Shown: positions 29,333-38,942 of the stretch, piece by piece | Layout: each line of letters opens with the position of its first letter | How positions within the stretch are numbered: position 1 is the first letter of the stretch | The notes under the pieces: generated by a model | Told to the model about the DNA's origin: nothing | Database searches by the model: none | The model's input: the letters and a program-made list of their open reading frames with translations, nothing else | NCBI GenBank assembly: GCA_016717305.1 | Contig: JADKFY010000041.1 | Span: forward strand, 1 to 64,000 | DNA length: 64,000 nucleotides | Direction: 5' to 3' | Origin: Flavobacteriales bacterium | GTDB taxonomy: Bacteria; Bacteroidota; Bacteroidia; Flavobacteriales_F; PHOS-HE28 | Made by a program: the position numbers and the translations under genes

Positions 29333-30115
29333 ATGGAGATCATGCCTCGTTACTTCCTCGAACTCGCCTATGATGGTTCGCCTTATCGCGGTTGGCAGCG
29401 CCAGCTGAAGGACCCCAGTGTGCAAGAAGTTGTGGAGCGCGCCCTGCGCACCGCTCTTCAGTTGCCGGAACTGTACGTGGTGGGCTGCGGAAGAACCGAT
29501 ACTGGTGTGCACGCTACGGAGTATTTCCTGCATTTTGATGCCCCGCCCGATCGCCGTGTTGATGAACGCTTCGCCTTCAGCATAAGTGCTATGCTTCCCG
29601 ATAGCATCGCGGTGAAACGCGTGATCTCCGTGGCCGATGATGCGCATGCCCGTTTCAGTGCAACAGAACGCGGCTACAAATATTTGATCCACCGCCGCAA
29701 GGATCCATTCCTCACCGGTCGTTCGCATTTGCTTTACCCACCCTTGGATGTGGATGCCATGAACGAGGCTTGCAAAGCCCTGATCGGAAAACAGGATTTT
29801 TCAAGTTTCTGCAAAACAGGAAGTGATCAACGCACCATGATCTGCGATGTGCGCCACGCCGAATGGGAGCACATCGAGAACGGATACCGCTTCCGGATCC
29901 TTGCGGATCGCTATCTGCGTAACATGGTGCGCGCGATCGTGGGTACGTGCATGCGTATCGGTAAGGGTGATGCATCCGCCGCATCCATGCTCGAAGTGAT
30001 CGCCGCCAAAGACCGCAGCAAAGCCGGGAAAAGCGCACCTGCCCGTGGCCTCTACTTGGAACGCGTGGTGTACCCGTTCATTCCAACTAACTATACCCCG
30101 TTGGAGCGCCCATGA
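29333..30115 (+). CDS. truA: tRNA pseudouridine synthase A
   Basis: 260 aa (an ATG at 29342 would give 257). It makes pseudouridine 38-40 in tRNA anticodon stems. The family opening RYFLELAYDGSPYRGWQRQ and the catalytic-Asp block GCGRTDTGVHATEYFLHFD are present, with KQDFSSFCKTGS and YRFRILADRYLRNMVRAIVG later. It overlaps the next ABC transporter gene by 4 bases (ATGA), so the two are co-translated. Confidence 0.95.
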   Translation: MEIMPRYFLELAYDGSPYRGWQRQLKDPSVQEVVERALRTALQLPELYVVGCGRTDTGVHATEYFLHFDAPPDRRVDERFAFSISAMLPDSIAVKRVISVADDAHARFSATERGYKYLIHRRKDPFLTGRSHLLYPPLDVDAMNEACKALIGKQDFSSFCKTGSDQRTMICDVRHAEWEHIENGYRFRILADRYLRNMVRAIVGTCMRIGKGDASAASMLEVIAAKDRSKAGKSAPARGLYLERVVYPFIPTNYTPLERP

Positions 30116-32019
30116 CGACGGCGACCCCAGCACCTCCAGTGGCAAAGGCCGAAGAAAAGTCCAAGAAGACCGTTCAAGGAAAAGCCTTCGACAGAAAGCT
30201 CTTCGCGCGTGTGTTCGCCTTTACTGGCCCGTATCGCGGGATCTTCCGGTGGACGGTCTTCCTAACGATCGTCCTCAGCATCGTGGGTGTGGTACGTCCG
30301 ATCATGCTCGGCTGGCTCATTGACGTTGCCGCCACGGATTACACCGCCTTATTCCACCTCGATGCCAACTCCAACTGGAACGCGAGGAGCATTGCATGGA
30401 TCGCCAACGTGGTGCAAAACCTCGTGGGTGTCGGCACAATGACCTTGGTCTGGTCGATCACCATTTCAGTTGCAGTGCTTCTTTTGGTGGAGACCGTGGT
30501 GCAGTATTTCCAGTCCTATTGGACAAGTTGGTTGGGGCAAGCCGTCACCTTCGATCTGCGACAGAAGTTGTATTCAAAGATCCTCGGCTTCAAGCTTCGT
30601 TATTTCGACAAGACACCTATTGGAACACTGGTCACCCGTGCGATCAGCGATATCGAGACCATCGACGACATCTTCTCACAGGGGCTGCTCTCGATCATGG
30701 GCGATATTCTCAAACTTGTCGTGGTGGTCGTGGTCATGTTCGTCTACAACTGGAAATTGGCATTGCTCAGTATGGTGCCGATCCCGCTCTTGCTTTGGAG
30801 CACCAACATCTTCAAGAACAGCATCCAGAAGAGCTTTCAGGATGTGCGCACACAGGTTTCCCGGTTGAACGCATTCGTACAGGAACACATCCAAGGCATG
30901 GCCGTGGTGCAGCTCTTCGGACGGGAAAAGCAGGAATACAACAAGTTCCAAGCGATCAATAGGGAACATCGGAAAGCACACGTCCGTAGCATTCTTGCTT
31001 ACAGCATTTTCTTCCCGGTGGTGGAGATCCTGAGCGCGGTCTCCTTGGCGTTCCTCGTTTGGTGGGGCGTGAAGGATGTACTTGAAGGAGTGGCCACCCT
31101 CGGAGACATTTTTGCCTACATCCTGTTCATCAACATGCTGTATAGACCGATACGCCAACTCGCGGATCGTTTCAATGTCCTGCAGATGGGCATGGTGGGC
31201 AGTGAACGGGTGTTCGCGGTTTTGGACACGGATGCGGACCTGAAGGACACAGGATCGCGCACAACCGAAAACCTTCGCGGCGATATCGTGTTCAAGAACG
31301 TGTGGTTCGCTTATGGTGATCTTGAACCTGGAGAGGAACCGGACTGGGTGCTTCGCGATATCAGTTTCCAAGCGAAGGCAGGGGAGATGATCGCCTTGGT
31401 AGGGGCCACCGGTTCCGGGAAGAGCACAACGATCAATATCCTGAGCAGGGCTTACGAATTCCAACGCGGTGAGGTGCTCTTGGACGGACATGATATTCGC
31501 ACGTACACACTTTCTGATCTTCGGAAAAGCATCTCGGTGGTCCTACAGGATGTATTCCTCTTCAGTGATTCGATCCACAACAACATCACGCTTGGAGATC
31601 CGACGATCTCACGCGATGCAGTGATCGCGGCTGCAAAAACCGTTGGTGCGCACGACTTCATCATGCGCTTGCCCGATGGATACGATATGTCAGTGCGCGA
31701 ACGAGGTAGTATACTGAGCTTAGGCCAACGGCAATTGATCGCATTCATCCGCGCAGCTGTTCACCAACCGCGCGTCCTCATACTGGACGAAGCCACCAGC
31801 AGTGTGGACAGCATGAGCGAGCAGTTGATCCAGCAAGCAACGGAACGCATCACAAAGGACCGCACCAGCATCGTGATCGCACACCGCTTAAGTACCATCC
31901 AGAAGGCCGATCGTATCATCGTCCTTGGCAAGGGCCGGATCCTGGAGCAGGGAAACCATCAGGAGCTGCTAGCATACAATGGGGCGTATCGGAAGTTGTA
32001 TGACCTGCAATTCAGGTGA
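30112..32019 (+). CDS. ABC exporter, fused permease and ATPase
   Basis: A 635-aa half-exporter in the inner membrane. Residues about 40-330 form the six-helix domain; the coupling regions are visible as RYFDKTPIGTLVTRAISDIE. The ATPase has Walker A GATGSGKST near 425, a signature LSLGQRQ near 535 (LSLGQ rather than LSGGQ), Walker B VLILDEATS, and AHRLST. The LSLGQ form recurs in YheH/MdlB-like exporters. ATGA overlap with truA. It is a different type from the transporter at 6.8-8.7 kb. Confidence 0.88.
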   Translation: MTTATPAPPVAKAEEKSKKTVQGKAFDRKLFARVFAFTGPYRGIFRWTVFLTIVLSIVGVVRPIMLGWLIDVAATDYTALFHLDANSNWNARSIAWIANVVQNLVGVGTMTLVWSITISVAVLLLVETVVQYFQSYWTSWLGQAVTFDLRQKLYSKILGFKLRYFDKTPIGTLVTRAISDIETIDDIFSQGLLSIMGDILKLVVVVVVMFVYNWKLALLSMVPIPLLLWSTNIFKNSIQKSFQDVRTQVSRLNAFVQEHIQGMAVVQLFGREKQEYNKFQAINREHRKAHVRSILAYSIFFPVVEILSAVSLAFLVWWGVKDVLEGVATLGDIFAYILFINMLYRPIRQLADRFNVLQMGMVGSERVFAVLDTDADLKDTGSRTTENLRGDIVFKNVWFAYGDLEPGEEPDWVLRDISFQAKAGEMIALVGATGSGKSTTINILSRAYEFQRGEVLLDGHDIRTYTLSDLRKSISVVLQDVFLFSDSIHNNITLGDPTISRDAVIAAAKTVGAHDFIMRLPDGYDMSVRERGSILSLGQRQLIAFIRAAVHQPRVLILDEATSSVDSMSEQLIQQATERITKDRTSIVIAHRLSTIQKADRIIVLGKGRILEQGNHQELLAYNGAYRKLYDLQFR

Positions 32020-32153
32020 TTGATTATTTAGTCGCTTACGAGCGTCTGGGATCTTGTGTTGAAGGGTCGCAATGGATAGCATGGTCACCGATCGTGCAGG
32101 CAACGACCGTAGCCAACATTGCGTCTATTCCATACTCTAAGTTATTCTGGGAC

Positions 32154-35100
32154 ATGGCATCAGCGCGTACACTTTTTTCGGGGTTGTTTTTCACATTGTC
32201 TGCAATGTCCGCTGTGGCTGCGGTGACCAATGAACCGGATGCCCACGATCACGGACCAGTGAAGGTTCGGTTCACCCAGAATAAGGGCCAATGGGATGCC
32301 AACGTTCTGTTCCGCACGGGGGTGAATGGAGCCACTGTATTCATGGAGCGGAACGGCTCTTCATGGGTGAAGTTTGCGGACGATGTGGATGGCGCGATGC
32401 ACGACGCCATGGAAATGTCGAAAGAGGAACGCGCCGCCACGATACTTCGCGGGCATGCGTGGCGCTTACGCTTCCACGAACCGCAAGGCGATCTCACCAT
32501 TCAGGCAAAGTCGGTGTTACCAGGTTACGAGAACTTCTTCTTTGGCAACGACCCTTCAAAATGGAATGGTCATGTGCAAGGCTATGGGGAGCTGGTGTAT
32601 AAAGGCGTTTGGGAGGGCATTGATGTTCGCTATCATGCCACCAATGGGAATTTGAAGTACGATGTATTGTTGGCCGCTGGCGCCGATGCGGAGAATGTTG
32701 CTTTCCGTTACGAAGGGATCGACGGTTCATCGATCTCCAAGGATGGTCGTTTGGTGCTGTCGACCTCGGTCGGTGAAGTCATCGAGCTTCAGCCTGTTGC
32801 GTTCTATTCCGATGGAGGCCAAGAGCCTTTGGCGTGCTCATACCAGCTACGGAATGGCGTGTTACGGTTCGTGCTCCCCGTCAATTATGATCATTCACGT
32901 CCTGTAACCATTGACCCCATTTTGATCGCCAGTACACTGAGCGGGGCAACGGGTGCAAGCAACTACGGACACTGTGCTACTTATGATAGCAATGGGAACA
33001 TTTATTCCGGTGCCCGCAATTTCGGACCCACCTACCCGGCAACAACAGGCGCATTCCAAGTTGCCATGGGCGGGGGATATACCGATATGTCATTCAGTAA
33101 ATACAACCCGGATGGAAGTGATCTGATCTGGGCCAGCTACTTAGGTGGGGATGATGGAGAGAATCCGCACAGCATGATCGTCAATAGCCTAGGGGAACTT
33201 TGCGTTCTTGGCTCCACTAGTTCGGCCAATTTTCCGACCACAGTTGGTGCGATCGACAACACGTTGGGTGGTGAAGCGGACATAACGGTAACACACATCA
33301 GTGCTGATGGGACCACGCTGTTGGGTTCTACGTTCTTGGGTGGAGCCGCAAGTGATGGGCTGAACGACATGTACGCGAACTATGGAGAACAATATCGCGG
33401 AGAGATCTTCTTGGACGGAGCCAACAATATCCTCATCAGCACGTGCTCATCGTCTTCTGATTTTCCAGTTACCCCTGGTTGTTTCCAGACCACGTTGGGA
33501 GGCGGCCAGGACGGGATCGTTGCTTCTATTTTACCGGATTGTTCAGGCTTGGTGTATAGCACCTACATCGGTGGTACATCGGATGATAATGCCTTGGGGA
33601 TCAGGCTTGCATTGAACGGTGATATACTTGTGACCGGTGGTACCGAGAGCACGGACTTCCCGGTCACAGCGAGTGGAAATGTGAGTGCATCCATTGGAGG
33701 GCGCGATGGATATGTGGTAAGGCTTACGCCGAATGCGAGCAATATGGTGGTTGGTACGTACTTCGGAACTACGGATGATGATGGTTCATACTTCTTGGAT
33801 ACCGACTTCAATGACGATGTTTGGATCTACGGTCAATCGGATGGCACCATCCCCATTCTTCCGGCCTCTACGTATGGCCAAGCGACTGGGCCTGTTTTCA
33901 TAGCCAAGTTGTCCTCGGACCTCAGTACCGTTCTTCTCACCACAACGATTGGTCCCAGCGGAGGCGGCTTCGGTGGTGCTGTACCCGTCGCGTTCCTCGT
34001 GGACGTGTGTGACAATATCTACATCTCCAGTTACAATTCCACGCCAGGCCTACCTACTACACCGGACGCGTTGTATACCAATGGCTCATTTTACTTGGCA
34101 GCGTTCGAACCTGACATGACCAATATCCTTTTCGGAACCTACTACGGAGGTAGTCACGTTGATGGTGGGACCAGTCGATTCGATAAGAACGGTATCGTTT
34201 ATCAAGGCGTTTGCAGCGGGACCGGTAGCTTGCAGACCACCGCATGGGCATGGGCCACCGATCAATCCATTGGATGGGATATCGGTGTGTTCAAGATCGA
34301 TTTTGGCGTGGCTGGCGTTAATGCCGCAGGTGCCTCCGCGATAAACACGGGTTGTGCCCCTATTCAAGTTGATTTCTCGAATGAAAGCTCCGGTGACACC
34401 TGGAGGTGGGATTTCGGTGACGGATCCCCACAAGTGGAAGCATTCGAGCCAAGCCACTTATACTCTGAACCAGGTGATTATCTGGTTCGGCTTATCGCAC
34501 AGGATTCGTTGGCCTGCAACTTGGCCGATACCGTTTATTTTCCGATCCAGATCGGCGCGCAACAACCCATCCAGGCCGGTTTGGATTGGGAACAGGTGCA
34601 GGATTGTACCGAATTGCGGATAACAGCAGTGAACACCAGCATAGGTGCACCGTTGGATCATACGTGGGTGCTTAGCGATGGCACAGAGTACACCACGGAT
34701 TCCATTTCCCATGTGTTCAGCGACGAAGGGACCTATGATGTGTCCTTGATCGCCACTGATCCTACCGGTTGTTCCCAAAGTGATACGATCACGACCTTGG
34801 TCACCGTTGCGCCCATTGTGTTCAACTTTGACTTGCTCGATCGTATGCTGTGCGCAGATGTATCATCTGTACCATTGGACGCGAGTGTCGTAGTTGGCGA
34901 CTATACGTGGAGTACCGGCGAAACAACCGCCACCATTCAAGCCTACGAGGTCGGAACGTATTGGGTCACTGTTACCAATCAAGCAGGTTGCATTGGCACG
35001 GATACGGTCCAGGTCATTGAACCGAACATTTTGGAACTCGCATTCGAAGTGGAAACATGCCCTGGCATCGACGCCGCGTTGCGCATACCCCTTGACAATG

Positions 35101-35522
35101 CAACATCATATCTATGGGACAATGGTTCCACATCCCGAAACCGCGAGGTGGAAGGCATAGAGGGCTTTTATGCCTTTACTGTGATCGATGCTAATGGATG
35201 TGCTCATGTGGACAGCGCATCGGTAACACTTTACGATAGTGACACACAGCTCTTTGCACCCAATGCATTCACTCCCAATGGTGATGGCATAAATGACACG
35301 TTCCAATTCACAGGATACGGTGATCGTACACTTGACATGACCATTTTCGATCGATGGGGTGAGCAATTGTACCAGACCGGGTCCATGGCCACGCCGTGGG
35401 ATGGTTCCTATAAAGGAAAACCTGTCGCCAACGATGTTTACGTGTATGTGTTGAAGTATACCGGCCTTTGCACTGGCCAAGAAGAATTCCAACACACTGG
35501 CCACGTTACCGTGGTGCGTTGA
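32154..35522 (+). CDS. Giant T9SS type B cell-surface protein, paralogue 1
   Basis: 1122 aa from the ATG at 32154 (MASARTLFSGLFFTLSAM signal peptide). Residues about 36-300 hold a Bacteroidota N-terminal domain (KVRFTQNKGQW, NYDHSRPVTIDPILIA). A long SBBP-type propeller follows (SNYGHCATYDSNGNIYSG, GTYYGGSHVDGGTSRFDKNG). PKD domains lie near 746 (WRWDFGDGSP) and 834, then an Ig-like segment. The gliding-motility-associated C-terminal domain starts near 1033 (FAPNAFTPNGDGINDTFQF) and ends GHVTVV. It is secreted through T9SS and attached or released at the surface; an adhesin or matrix role is inference. Its neighbour is a tandem copy. Confidence 0.88.
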   Translation: MASARTLFSGLFFTLSAMSAVAAVTNEPDAHDHGPVKVRFTQNKGQWDANVLFRTGVNGATVFMERNGSSWVKFADDVDGAMHDAMEMSKEERAATILRGHAWRLRFHEPQGDLTIQAKSVLPGYENFFFGNDPSKWNGHVQGYGELVYKGVWEGIDVRYHATNGNLKYDVLLAAGADAENVAFRYEGIDGSSISKDGRLVLSTSVGEVIELQPVAFYSDGGQEPLACSYQLRNGVLRFVLPVNYDHSRPVTIDPILIASTLSGATGASNYGHCATYDSNGNIYSGARNFGPTYPATTGAFQVAMGGGYTDMSFSKYNPDGSDLIWASYLGGDDGENPHSMIVNSLGELCVLGSTSSANFPTTVGAIDNTLGGEADITVTHISADGTTLLGSTFLGGAASDGLNDMYANYGEQYRGEIFLDGANNILISTCSSSSDFPVTPGCFQTTLGGGQDGIVASILPDCSGLVYSTYIGGTSDDNALGIRLALNGDILVTGGTESTDFPVTASGNVSASIGGRDGYVVRLTPNASNMVVGTYFGTTDDDGSYFLDTDFNDDVWIYGQSDGTIPILPASTYGQATGPVFIAKLSSDLSTVLLTTTIGPSGGGFGGAVPVAFLVDVCDNIYISSYNSTPGLPTTPDALYTNGSFYLAAFEPDMTNILFGTYYGGSHVDGGTSRFDKNGIVYQGVCSGTGSLQTTAWAWATDQSIGWDIGVFKIDFGVAGVNAAGASAINTGCAPIQVDFSNESSGDTWRWDFGDGSPQVEAFEPSHLYSEPGDYLVRLIAQDSLACNLADTVYFPIQIGAQQPIQAGLDWEQVQDCTELRITAVNTSIGAPLDHTWVLSDGTEYTTDSISHVFSDEGTYDVSLIATDPTGCSQSDTITTLVTVAPIVFNFDLLDRMLCADVSSVPLDASVVVGDYTWSTGETTATIQAYEVGTYWVTVTNQAGCIGTDTVQVIEPNILELAFEVETCPGIDAALRIPLDNATSYLWDNGSTSRNREVEGIEGFYAFTVIDANGCAHVDSASVTLYDSDTQLFAPNAFTPNGDGINDTFQFTGYGDRTLDMTIFDRWGEQLYQTGSMATPWDGSYKGKPVANDVYVYVLKYTGLCTGQEEFQHTGHVTVVR

Positions 35523-35557
35523 TCTCCAACTCATCTTACTCGATCCACAGTTTACCG

Positions 35558-38500
35558 ATGAATCAAGCTCTTTCAATTGCTCTTGCACTCTTTGTCGCTA
35601 CTCCGGTCATCGCGCATACGCACAGCGAAGGGGAAGCTCATCCCCAGACGAAGAACAGTTATTCCTTCGTGGAGAACCTAGGCCAGTGGCCCTCAGCCGT
35701 TCTCTTTCGCACCCATGTGAATGGTGCTGCCCTGTTCGTGGAAGAGAATTCATGGACATGGTCCAAATTGGAAGGATCCTCGGTGGACCAGATGCACGAC
35801 ATCGCAATGCTTTCCAACACCGAGCGGGACTCACTTCGGTTCAATGGTCATGCGTGGCGGATGCAATTCGTTGGAGCATCAAAGGAACGACCAAAGGGGA
35901 TGATCAAGTCCGACCACTACGAGAATTACTTCATGGGCAACGATCGCTCACGTTGGCGCGGCCATGTGGGTGCATACGGTGCATTGGAACAGAAAGAAGT
36001 ATGGCCGGGCATCGATGTGTTGATGAAGACCATTGATGGCAACTTCAAATACGATGTGGTGCTTCATCCTGGAGCCAATAGGAATTTGGTCGCAATGGCC
36101 TATGAGGGATTGGAGGGCATGTCCATTGGGGAACAAGGCGAATTGCGCTTGAAGACAAGCGTTGGGGATGTGATGGAGCTGGCGCCGTTGGCCTTCTACG
36201 CCGATCAGGAAGGTGAGCGCATTCCATGCTTCTTCGTTTTGGAAGGCAGTACGGTACGTTTCGATTTTCCGAAGGGTTATGATGCCAAGCGTACGGTGGT
36301 GATCGATCCCGTCCTTATTGCAGCAACCTATTCCGGAGCCACAGGATCGAGCAACTACGGACATTGCGCGACTTACGATGATGCCGGTAATATCTACACC
36401 GGTGCCCGCAACTTCGGGCCTACCTATCCGGCTACGTTGGGCGCTTTCCAGACCACGCCGGGTGGCGGCGGAACGGACATCTCACTAAGCAAGTACAACC
36501 CCGATGGCAGCGACTTGATATGGGCAGCGTATCTCGGTGGAAGCAGTGGGGAGAACCCGCACAGCCTTATCGTGAACGCATTGGGAGAACTCGTTGTTCT
36601 TGGTTCCACGGATTCCGATGATTTTCCCGTAACGGTCGGGGCGTTCGATGAGGAACACAATGGAGATACTGATATCGCCTTGGTACATATCGCTGCCGAT
36701 GGTTCATCGTTGATCGGCTCTACCTACATCGGAAGCACTGGATCGGATGGCATCAACGACATGTATGCGAACTATGGGGAAGCATACAGAGGTGAAGTGT
36801 ATTTGGATACGGAGGGCAATATCCTCGTCGCATCATTCACAAGTTCGGCGGCTTTCCCGATGACTTCCGGTGCGTGGCAGCCCGAATTGGCAGGAGAGCA
36901 GGATGGCGTGTTGTTGAAAATGGATCCAACCTGTTCCCAAATGCTGGCCGCCACGTTCGTAGGAGGCTCCATGTCGGACAATGCAATGGGATTGAGGATC
37001 GCCCAGAATGGCGATATCTACGTGATCGGCATTACCGAAAGCACGGATTTGATCTTCCCAAGCGGTGGGCTCATGAGCACGTATCAAGGTGGAGGTCGTG
37101 ACGGTTATGCCATACGCCTTACAAGTGATCTTTCGACCATTGTCGCCGGTACCTACTTCGGGACACCGGATTCCGACGGGGCGTATTTCATCGATACGGA
37201 TACGGACGACAACGTGTGGATCTTCGGGCAAAGTGATGGCGATGTTCCGATCTACCCAGTTGGAACCTATGGTTCCGCAGGTGAGATCTTCTTGGTGAAG
37301 CTCGCACCACAGCTGAATGAAGCGTTGATCACCACGATGATCCCCGGTAATATGGCGCCAGTGGCCTTCTTGGTTGATGTGTGTAACCACGTCTATATAT
37401 CAGGGTACAATACAGGAGGAAGTTTGCCTACCACAGCAGATGCCCTTTATACCACCGGGGGGTTCTACCTCGCTGCATTTGATGTGGATATGACCAGTAT
37501 CCTCTTCGGCAGTTTCTATGGTGGAAGCCACGTGGATGGCGGTACGAGCCGCTTCGACAAGAATGGGATCATTTATCAAGGTGTGTGTAGTGGAGGCAAT
37601 AGCATGCAAAGCACCGATTGGGCTTGGCGGACCACCAACGCCATTTCATGGGATATCTCGGTGTTCAAGATCGATTTTGCCGTTGCCGGAGTGCAAGCGA
37701 ATATCTATTCCACCTCCACGACCGGCTGCGTTCCAGCGACGTTCACATTGAACGCGGTCGGCCAGGCCACATTGTTCACCTGGAACTTCAATGACGGATC
37801 ACCATTGGCCACTGGGAACGAGGTGTCAATTACCTACGAAACACCTGGTGCTTATCTGGTAACATTGATCGGCACCGATCCCAATTCATGCAACCTTGCC
37901 GATACGACCTACATCACGCTGAACGTTTATGACCCCAGCGAACTACTGGCCCAATTCAGGCCAACACCAGTGAGTAGTTGTGACGGTTACTTCCTTGAAG
38001 TGGAGAATAGCTCTGTGGGTGGCACGCAGTACAATTGGAACTTCGGTGACGGGTCCAGCTCGGTCGCCTTCGAGCCTGTGCACGAGTACGCAGGTCCAGG
38101 TACCTATACGGTCTCCTTGGAAGTGCGCAATACGGTGTGCGCTGACACTGCCATGGTCGATCTTCCGATCACCTTCGTGGTTCCGCAGTTGCCTTTCGAT
38201 CCACCAACCCCGATCCCGCTATGTCCAGGAAGCAGTGCGGTCCTGTCGGCAGGTACAGGTTTCGATTCCTATGCATGGTCCACCGGAGGAAGTGGCAGTT
38301 CAATTACCGTGGATGAGCCCGGATATTATCTGATAACGGTAACTGACGGTGCATGTGAGGCGCTGGATAGCATTCAAGCAATTGTGGCCCCGCTACACCC
38401 TCCAACGCCCGATGTTTACAAGTGTGCTGGATCAAGTGTTGCGATATCGCCCGGCTTCACTGTTTCTTCCATTCTGTGGTCCAACTCACAGACCGTACCC

Positions 38501-38893
38501 ATTATCAACGTCGAGGAGAACGGTCTCTACAGCTTCACGGGGGTGGATGGCGTAGGGTGCAATGTTACCGGCACCGTTCTGGTGATAGAAATACCCGTTA
38601 CTCGCGGCGACAATTTCATTCCGAACGTGTTCACACCGAATAATGATCAGATGAACGACCAGTTCCAGATCGTGGGAGAAGGGTTGCAAGACTTCAGTAT
38701 GGAGATCTATGACCGTTGGGGGTTGAAGATGTTCGAGACCATATCCCAGACCAACGGATGGAATGGAGGACTCGATAACACCCTTGCCTCTGCAGTGCCG
38801 GATGGTACGTATTACTACATCATCACGTTCAAGGACCTCTGCAGTACGGAACCCATTACCACACATACCGGTCACGTGACCGTGCTGCGTTGA
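35558..38893 (+). CDS. Giant T9SS type B cell-surface protein, paralogue 2
   Basis: 1111 aa from the ATG at 35558 (signal peptide MNQALSIALALFVATPVIA). It has the same order of parts as the gene 35 bases upstream: SFVENLGQWPSAVLFRTHVNG, propeller blocks identical over long runs to its twin (TSRFDKNGI, ARNFGPTYPAT, SKYNPDGSDLIWA), PKD domains near 739 and 824, and the C-terminal FIPNVFTPNNDQMND near 1019 ending GHVTVLR. The C-terminal Ig/PKD parts differ more between the twins than the propeller, suggesting different partners. Confidence 0.88.
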   Translation: MNQALSIALALFVATPVIAHTHSEGEAHPQTKNSYSFVENLGQWPSAVLFRTHVNGAALFVEENSWTWSKLEGSSVDQMHDIAMLSNTERDSLRFNGHAWRMQFVGASKERPKGMIKSDHYENYFMGNDRSRWRGHVGAYGALEQKEVWPGIDVLMKTIDGNFKYDVVLHPGANRNLVAMAYEGLEGMSIGEQGELRLKTSVGDVMELAPLAFYADQEGERIPCFFVLEGSTVRFDFPKGYDAKRTVVIDPVLIAATYSGATGSSNYGHCATYDDAGNIYTGARNFGPTYPATLGAFQTTPGGGGTDISLSKYNPDGSDLIWAAYLGGSSGENPHSLIVNALGELVVLGSTDSDDFPVTVGAFDEEHNGDTDIALVHIAADGSSLIGSTYIGSTGSDGINDMYANYGEAYRGEVYLDTEGNILVASFTSSAAFPMTSGAWQPELAGEQDGVLLKMDPTCSQMLAATFVGGSMSDNAMGLRIAQNGDIYVIGITESTDLIFPSGGLMSTYQGGGRDGYAIRLTSDLSTIVAGTYFGTPDSDGAYFIDTDTDDNVWIFGQSDGDVPIYPVGTYGSAGEIFLVKLAPQLNEALITTMIPGNMAPVAFLVDVCNHVYISGYNTGGSLPTTADALYTTGGFYLAAFDVDMTSILFGSFYGGSHVDGGTSRFDKNGIIYQGVCSGGNSMQSTDWAWRTTNAISWDISVFKIDFAVAGVQANIYSTSTTGCVPATFTLNAVGQATLFTWNFNDGSPLATGNEVSITYETPGAYLVTLIGTDPNSCNLADTTYITLNVYDPSELLAQFRPTPVSSCDGYFLEVENSSVGGTQYNWNFGDGSSSVAFEPVHEYAGPGTYTVSLEVRNTVCADTAMVDLPITFVVPQLPFDPPTPIPLCPGSSAVLSAGTGFDSYAWSTGGSGSSITVDEPGYYLITVTDGACEALDSIQAIVAPLHPPTPDVYKCAGSSVAISPGFTVSSILWSNSQTVPIINVEENGLYSFTGVDGVGCNVTGTVLVIEIPVTRGDNFIPNVFTPNNDQMNDQFQIVGEGLQDFSMEIYDRWGLKMFETISQTNGWNGGLDNTLASAVPDGTYYYIITFKDLCSTEPITTHTGHVTVLR

Positions 38894-38942
38894 GCTTCTG
38901 CTGGTATTGTCCAAGCTCAGGACCGAAGGGCGTTTGAACCTA

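Noticed and set aside
30112..32019. Possible lipid A flippase MsbA assignment
   Set aside because: Both ABC exporters in the window are fused half-transporters; nothing in the sequence decides the substrate, so no gene symbol was given.
32016..32153. N-terminal extension of the first giant T9SS protein back to a GTG
   Set aside because: The extension has no signal sequence, while the ATG at 32154 gives an immediate signal peptide.
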